Positions 5,889 through 9,499 of a DNA stretch of 9,499 bases are shown here, piece after piece (within the stretch, counting starts at the first letter, position 1; every line of letters starts with the position of its first letter). The notes under the pieces were generated by a model. It saw only the letters and a list, made by a program, of their open reading frames with translations. It did no database searches and had not been told where the DNA came from. Source of the stretch: Desulfurococcales archaeon (lineage in GTDB: Archaea > Thermoproteota > Thermoprotei_A > Sulfolobales > WANQ01); contig JALUDQ010000192.1 of assembly GCA_027043985.1 (NCBI GenBank), positions 1-9,499 of the forward strand, read 5' to 3'. The translations under genes were made by a program, and so were the position numbers.

Positions 5889-7157
5889 TTACGCGTGTAC
5901 TGGTAGCTGAACTGTTTTCTTCTTGTATTGTTTGATATACTCCTCCACGTAGTAGTCAAAGTATTTCGCAAATTCTTCTTCTAATCCCTTTTCAAATGTC
6001 GTAGCACAAGCATACCCGTGGCAAGCGTCTATGTCTCCACCAACATGTTTTGCTGCTCTAGGTACAAGGTAGTCGTATCCGGGCATTTCGCCAGCCAATA
6101 CTTTTTCCTCTAGTTTTGATGGCAGTCTAAATGAGACCTTAACTATATTCCAGTTGAATCTTCCTAGTTTTGGAACTTCTTTAGGCATGTCTTGGAAGCC
6201 AGCTAGATACATGTTGGGGTCTACTATCTCTTGGTTATTTCTTATTTCCATACAGAATTCTCCGATTACCTTTACTCCCATCGGATTGAAGAAGTCATGG
6301 ACGTGAAGCCATTGCAGATACTTTGATTTATATAGCCCTTCTCTTTTAAGCTTCTCTATCACTTTATTAAACTTCTCCCTCTTCAACTCATTTAACTTAT
6401 CTAGAGTTCTCTTATACTTTTCTGTTGGTCCTTCTAGCAGTGTCTCTATTCCTATGTCGGGCCCACCCATTAGGTATCCTACTGCTCCTAGAACAGTTAG
6501 GCTCTTAGCGAATTTGTCTAGGTCTATTTTATCTCCGAAGACTGTTAGATAGTATTTTTCTTTACCATTGACTTCTTCTACTGCTACTTGTTTTTGCGCT
6601 ACCGCATCAAATAGGATTTGCCTATTAATACTTTCTAGTCTTCCGAAACGGTGGTGGCTGTCTCCTATTGCACCCGTAACACCCATATATGCTAAGTCGT
6701 GGTTTCTCGAATCCATTGTGATAGCGAAGATGTAGGCTGCACCAGAAGCTGAGATTTCTCTATCACCACTAATCCCGTATAGCTCGGTTGACAGATTCAT
6801 AATCTTTGGATCATTAACGCCTGGTGTGTGATGATGATCTATAATTATTATCATGTGTTTTCCAGCGTTTATTTTTGATATTTCTGGTGCTGCACCTGCT
6901 CCAAGGTCTACAAACATTATTAGGTCTGCGTATTTCTCCAATAGTTTCTTTACTATGAGTGGATGTACTCTTTCTAAAGGTATGTTGACTGCTTCTATTC
7001 CCTTCCTTCTTAAAGCCTCCATTACTATTGTAACTGAGGATAAGCCATCTGCATCGTTATGGTGTGCTACGACTACTCGGTCATGTTTTTCAATTATATT
7101 TATTGCTTTTCTTAAATCTTCTACATACTCACGCAAACCCATATAGATCAGGCTCAT
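5889..7157 (-). CDS. DHH-family phosphoesterase (RecJ/NrnA-like)
   Basis: DHH enzymes are metal-dependent phosphoesterases that cut single-stranded DNA, short oligonucleotides or cyclic dinucleotides. The 422-residue protein carries the N-terminal catalytic motifs in order: HHNDADG at 32-38, D84 in FVDLG, DHHH at 107-110 and the GAIGD motif ending at D166. The active site therefore looks intact, unlike the inactivated Cdc45-like archaeal RecJ homologues. A basic helical segment (about 245-278) links to the C-terminal DHHA1-like part, where the usual GGGH motif is replaced by HVGGDIDACHGYACATT (371-387). Its substrate cannot be told from sequence: a RecJ-type 5' exonuclease, an oligoribonuclease or a GINS-associated nuclease are options. 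The ATG at 7157 overlaps the stop of the upstream HAD gene (ATGA), implying translational coupling. A second in-frame ATG at 7142 is less likely because of that coupling. Confidence 0.9.
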   Translation of the reverse strand: MSLIYMGLREYVEDLRKAINIIEKHDRVVVAHHNDADGLSSVTIVMEALRRKGIEAVNIPLERVHPLIVKKLLEKYADLIMFVDLGAGAAPEISKINAGKHMIIIIDHHHTPGVNDPKIMNLSTELYGISGDREISASGAAYIFAITMDSRNHDLAYMGVTGAIGDSHHRFGRLESINRQILFDAVAQKQVAVEEVNGKEKYYLTVFGDKIDLDKFAKSLTVLGAVGYLMGGPDIGIETLLEGPTEKYKRTLDKLNELKREKFNKVIEKLKREGLYKSKYLQWLHVHDFFNPMGVKVIGEFCMEIRNNQEIVDPNMYLAGFQDMPKEVPKLGRFNWNIVKVSFRLPSKLEEKVLAGEMPGYDYLVPRAAKHVGGDIDACHGYACATTFEKGLEEEFAKYFDYYVEEYIKQYKKKTVQLPVHA

Positions 7158-7981
7158 TCAACTAGTTTTAATACTCCACGTACATCTTCAAAAACATAAT
7201 CTATCATTTCACGTGTTTCGGCATCTAGTTTCTCTAAATCCTCCTTCTTAGTCAAACCAGACAATACTAGCACAGTTGTTAAACCCAGCTTCTTTGCCGG
7301 AATAATATCCGTGTACAACTGGTCCCCAACCATTATGACCTCACTGGGATCTGCTCCTATCTTCTCCAGTGCTATACGGTAGATTTCCTCAGATGGTTTT
7401 CCAACTATTACTGGTTCAACACCAGTCGCTGCAGTTATCGCTCCTAGAAAAGTACCAGTACCAGGTATGGGTTTGCCGTCTGGACCCGGGAAGAGTTTAT
7501 CTGGATTCACTGCCACGAACTTAGCTCTAGCAAGGAGAATTGCTCTTATAGCACCAGTAAACTTCCACCTATTCTCCTCAGTAACATATCCTTTCTCATC
7601 GAAGGGAGAACCAGCTACAACAAATTCTGCTTCCTCGGGATCATCAACTATTTTCAATCCATGACTTTCCAGTTCTTCTCTTAACCCTTGATGGCCTACA
7701 AAGTAAACCTTACCTGTACTACTGTTTTTTGCCACATAGTCTGCTGTAGCACTCGTCGCTAATACTAGGTCTTCTGGTGATACTTCTATTCCTATTTTAT
7801 TTCTGAGAATATCAACATATTGTCTACGCGACTTAGTTGAAAGATTTGACAAGAAGACTATTCTTAAACCCTTCCCTCTTAGCTTCCTTACGGTCTCTGC
7901 TGCTCCCGGTATTGGCGTGCTTCCTCTTTTTAAGACGCCATCTATATCGAATATTATACCCTTATACTTGGGGGGAGACAT
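7154..7981 (-). CDS. HAD-superfamily phosphatase, NagD/AraL type (HAD-IIA)
   Basis: The 275-residue cytoplasmic enzyme is predicted to hydrolyse a small phosphorylated metabolite through an aspartyl-phosphate intermediate. Motif I is FDIDGVL (nucleophile D12, acid/base D14), motif II is FLSN (S45-N46), motif III is K195 in VGKPS, and motif IV is MVGDQLYTDI (D220, D225). The C2-type cap lies at about 75-190 and contains the family stretch NPDKLFPGPDGKPIPGTG (159-176), which marks the NagD branch. Members of this branch act on p-nitrophenyl phosphate, phosphoglycolate, glycerol phosphate or sugar phosphates, so the substrate is open. It overlaps the DHH gene by four bases and follows gpsA by 94 bases on the same strand. 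The proximity to gpsA makes glycerol phosphate a plausible substrate, as inference. No SD site precedes the ATG at 7981. Confidence 0.93.
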   Translation of the reverse strand: MSPPKYKGIIFDIDGVLKRGSTPIPGAAETVRKLRGKGLRIVFLSNLSTKSRRQYVDILRNKIGIEVSPEDLVLATSATADYVAKNSSTGKVYFVGHQGLREELESHGLKIVDDPEEAEFVVAGSPFDEKGYVTEENRWKFTGAIRAILLARAKFVAVNPDKLFPGPDGKPIPGTGTFLGAITAATGVEPVIVGKPSEEIYRIALEKIGADPSEVIMVGDQLYTDIIPAKKLGLTTVLVLSGLTKKEDLEKLDAETREMIDYVFEDVRGVLKLVE

Positions 7982-8030
7982 TTCTAATACACACTTATAG
8001 GAGGAGGTTTTCCCAAGAAAGAACCGGGAC

Positions 8031-8063
8031 TATAATTCAATTATAAGATTTGTGGTATATAAC
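8031..8063 (-). promoter_or_regulatory. Candidate promoter of the HAD-DHH unit
   Basis: Read on the - strand, GTTATATACC (8054-8063) and CTTATAATTG (8038-8047) are both TATA-like, with predicted starts near 8032 and 8017. The second lies within a 15-base palindrome, TATAATT-C-AATTATA (8031-8045), which may be a regulatory site or only AT-rich symmetry. This suggests the HAD-DHH pair can be transcribed apart from gpsA. Confidence 0.35.
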
Positions 8064-8075
8064 TACATAGCCTTC

Positions 8076-9083
8076 TCAAATAGAGTCAAAGAGAATAGTT
8101 ACGTCTTTGCCTTCATGGAGGATGGCGTAGACGGCATTGAATATACGTGTCCTCTCTAAGGGGATATTCTTCTCGGTTAGGAATCTCCTTATTGTCTCAG
8201 CATTCTTAACGCCTTCAACAACTCCTACGCCTCGTCTCTCCATTTCCTTTAAAGCCTCATCTACAGTCAAGCCCCTTCCCAACAAGTTTCCAAACATACT
8301 ATTCCTTCCACCGAGCGCCGTCACATAGAGATCTCCCAGCCCTCCGAGACCATAAACTGTCTCCTTCTGTCCACCGCAAAGACTTACTATCAATGCCATT
8401 TCCTCAATGCTCTTTGATAGTACTGCAGCCTTCAAGTTTTTATTCACTATTCCATGTGCTTCTAGGTATCCTTCAACAATACCGTAGGCCATAGCATAGA
8501 TGTTCTTTAAGGCCGCTGACAACTCTAGGCCCGTTACATCGTCGGTTACTGTTATCTTATAGTAATCCGTTTGGAATTCTAATGCTATTTTCTCTGCTAA
8601 ACCTATCTCCTTTGAAGCATATACAACATATGTAGGCCTCTTGTTCGCGAGTTCTACTGCGAGCGAGGGGCCGCCAACATATACTATGTTACTGCTACCC
8701 ATGTGTTTTCTCACTATCTCGGTCATTGTTCTAACCTTACCGTCAACAACTTCTAGCCCCTTAGCAACAACTACGATAGGCTCGTTGGGAACACCTATTG
8801 TCTCTCTTACACGCTTTGATACGGGTAATACCCCACGAGAACTAACGGCCAATAATATTACATCGGCTCCTTTAAGGGCTCTCTCCAGTTCTTCAGGCTT
8901 ATACAACTTGATTGTACTAGGTAGTACTATTTTAGTTCTAGGATGAGGTTTGCCACATGAAACCTTCTCGTAGATAGGCATATCGTATTCCGTAAACCAG
9001 AGTCTGACTTCGTGTCCTCTATCAGTTAATGGTATTGATAGAGCAGAAGCTATTGCGCCAGCTCCCAGTATGGTTATCTTCAT
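8076..9083 (-). CDS. gpsA: NAD(P)-dependent glycerol-3-phosphate dehydrogenase
   Basis: GpsA interconverts dihydroxyacetone phosphate and sn-glycerol-3-phosphate using NAD(P)H in the cytoplasm. The 335-residue length is normal. The Rossmann signature is GAGAIASA at 7-14; the family motifs AKGLEV (107-112), GGPSLAVELA (137-146), the catalytic lysine K193 in ALKNIYAMAYGI, GLGGLGDLYVT (245-255, with D251), R260-N261 and VVEGVKNAETI (288-298) follow in the right order. All key residues seem present, so the enzyme should be active. The ATG at 9083 is supported by AGGTGG ten bases upstream. The gene follows the ABC ATPase gene by 14 bases, so they are very likely co-transcribed. Archaea build membrane lipids from sn-glycerol-1-phosphate made by a different enzyme, so this one probably serves glycerol or glycerol-phosphate use; A. 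fulgidus also has a GpsA-type enzyme. Confidence 0.96.
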   Translation of the reverse strand: MKITILGAGAIASALSIPLTDRGHEVRLWFTEYDMPIYEKVSCGKPHPRTKIVLPSTIKLYKPEELERALKGADVILLAVSSRGVLPVSKRVRETIGVPNEPIVVVAKGLEVVDGKVRTMTEIVRKHMGSSNIVYVGGPSLAVELANKRPTYVVYASKEIGLAEKIALEFQTDYYKITVTDDVTGLELSAALKNIYAMAYGIVEGYLEAHGIVNKNLKAAVLSKSIEEMALIVSLCGGQKETVYGLGGLGDLYVTALGGRNSMFGNLLGRGLTVDEALKEMERRGVGVVEGVKNAETIRRFLTEKNIPLERTRIFNAVYAILHEGKDVTILFDSI

Positions 9084-9093
9084 TTCCGCGAAA

Positions 9094-9099
9094 CCACCT
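9094..9099 (-). promoter_or_regulatory. Shine-Dalgarno site of gpsA over the upstream stop codon
   Basis: On the - strand TAGGTGG contains both the TAG stop of the ABC ATPase (9100-9098) and an AGGTGG SD site, ten bases ahead of the gpsA ATG. The arrangement indicates one mRNA with reinitiating or coupled translation. Confidence 0.65.
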
Positions 9100-9499
9100 A
9101 TTCCTTTATAGCTATTAGCTTGTCTTCGTGGAGCTTCACATATATTTCTTGACCAGGCTGGAATTTATACATGGGTGGTGTTTTGAATCTAAGTCTCCAC
9201 TGACCTATCCTTATCTCGTAGTCCATGACGTCTCCTTCATATGTCGCTAACTCTACTTTTGCCTTAAACACATTTCTTTCCTTCGACTCCTTTGATGCAA
9301 GACTTATGAAGTCGGGACGTACAGCGACAACTACCTTTGAACCCTTCTTCACCTTGTCGAGATTAGCCCATGAATATAGTTCTAAGCCGTCCTCAGCTAG
9401 TACACGTACAATACCTTTGGATTCCTCAACAATGTCTTCAACTTTACCTTTAATGAACCTCGTTATACCGATAAATTCTGCAACAAACACAGTCTCCGG
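9098..9499 (-). CDS. ABC-transporter ATP-binding protein, C-terminal part (cut by the window edge)
   Basis: Only the last 133 codons are inside the window. The frame stays open to base 9499 and reads PETVFVAEFIG, the standard junction between the ATPase core and the regulatory domain in MalK/UgpC/PotA/FbpC-type importer ATPases. The remainder is a TOBE/OB-fold domain: GKVEDIV, then VVVAVRPDFISL (about 57-68 of the visible part), matching the family's v-v-R-P-E pattern, then a second beta-rich half ending LHEDKLIAIKE. The Walker A, Walker B and signature motifs lie beyond the window. The substrate of the importer cannot be assigned: sugars, polyamines, iron and glycerol phosphate all use this ATPase type. 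The close link to gpsA favours a carbon substrate, as inference. The GTG at 9490 is an internal valine codon, not the start. Confidence 0.88.
   Translation of the reverse strand, partial: PETVFVAEFIGITRFIKGKVEDIVEESKGIVRVLAEDGLELYSWANLDKVKKGSKVVVAVRPDFISLASKESKERNVFKAKVELATYEGDVMDYEIRIGQWRLRFKTPPMYKFQPGQEIYVKLHEDKLIAIKE

Noticed and set aside
6853..7146. + strand open frame of 97 codons
   Set aside because: It is the antisense shadow of the conserved DHH catalytic domain.
8000..8007. GGAGGAGG on the + strand as a strong SD site
   Set aside because: No start codon follows at a usable distance with a credible coding frame; on the transcribed - strand it is CCTCCTCC in a leader, with no partner that I can show.
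8641..8946. + strand open frame of 101 codons
   Set aside because: It is antisense to gpsA; the Ser/Thr/Pro-rich translation is typical of a shadow frame.
9098..9490. Separate 130-residue protein starting at the GTG at 9490
   Set aside because: The frame remains open upstream to the window edge and encodes the conserved PETVFVAEFIG junction, so the GTG is an internal valine of a longer ABC ATPase.
1..9499. CRISPR array, tRNA/rRNA genes, insertion sequences or prophage genes
   Set aside because: No repeated spacer pattern, cloverleaf, transposase, integrase or terminal repeats could be seen; almost all of the window is occupied by ordinary genes.

Overview
The window looks like a chromosomal segment of a hyperthermophilic archaeon, most likely a crenarchaeon of the Desulfurococcales type (a Staphylothermus-like organism would fit). 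The reasons are AT-rich DNA, heavy use of ATA and AGA/AGG codons, archaeal TATA-box promoters lying just upstream of starts with almost no leader, short Shine-Dalgarno (SD) sites only on some genes, and N-glycosylation sequons on the surface proteins. The genus cannot be fixed from the sequence alone. I see no tRNA, rRNA, CRISPR array, transposase or integrase.

Left part (1-2024, + strand): a surface-anchored type I membrane protein with a duplicated extracellular domain, Thr/Pro/Ser-rich stalks and a proline-rich cytoplasmic tail, followed by a six-helix DUF998-type membrane protein.

Middle (2073-4054): a ferritin on the - strand is divergent from a + strand DUF438/hemerythrin-like/PAS sensor-type protein. 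Their shared intergenic region holds both core promoters and four inverted repeats, one of them GC-rich, that sit against the promoter elements. This is the best candidate in the window for a regulatory circuit, plausibly iron, oxygen or redox linked.

4226-5824 (+ strand): an unrecognised three-helix membrane protein with a large glycosylatable exterior domain and a C-terminal coiled coil.

Right part (5889 to the window end, all - strand): in transcription order, the C-terminal end of an ABC-transporter ATPase (cut by the window edge), a GpsA-type glycerol-3-phosphate dehydrogenase with its SD site over the ATPase stop codon, then after a 94-base gap a NagD-type HAD phosphatase whose stop overlaps the start of a DHH-family phosphoesterase. 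The first two genes form one tight unit and the last two another. GpsA is notable because archaeal lipids use the opposite stereoisomer, sn-glycerol-1-phosphate. With the HAD phosphatase and transporter nearby, a glycerol-phosphate route is a reasonable but unproven reading.

Most genes are ordinary family members. No wholly new system is evident, but the ferritin/DUF438 control region, the duplicated surface protein and the unknown coiled-coil protein deserve a second look.
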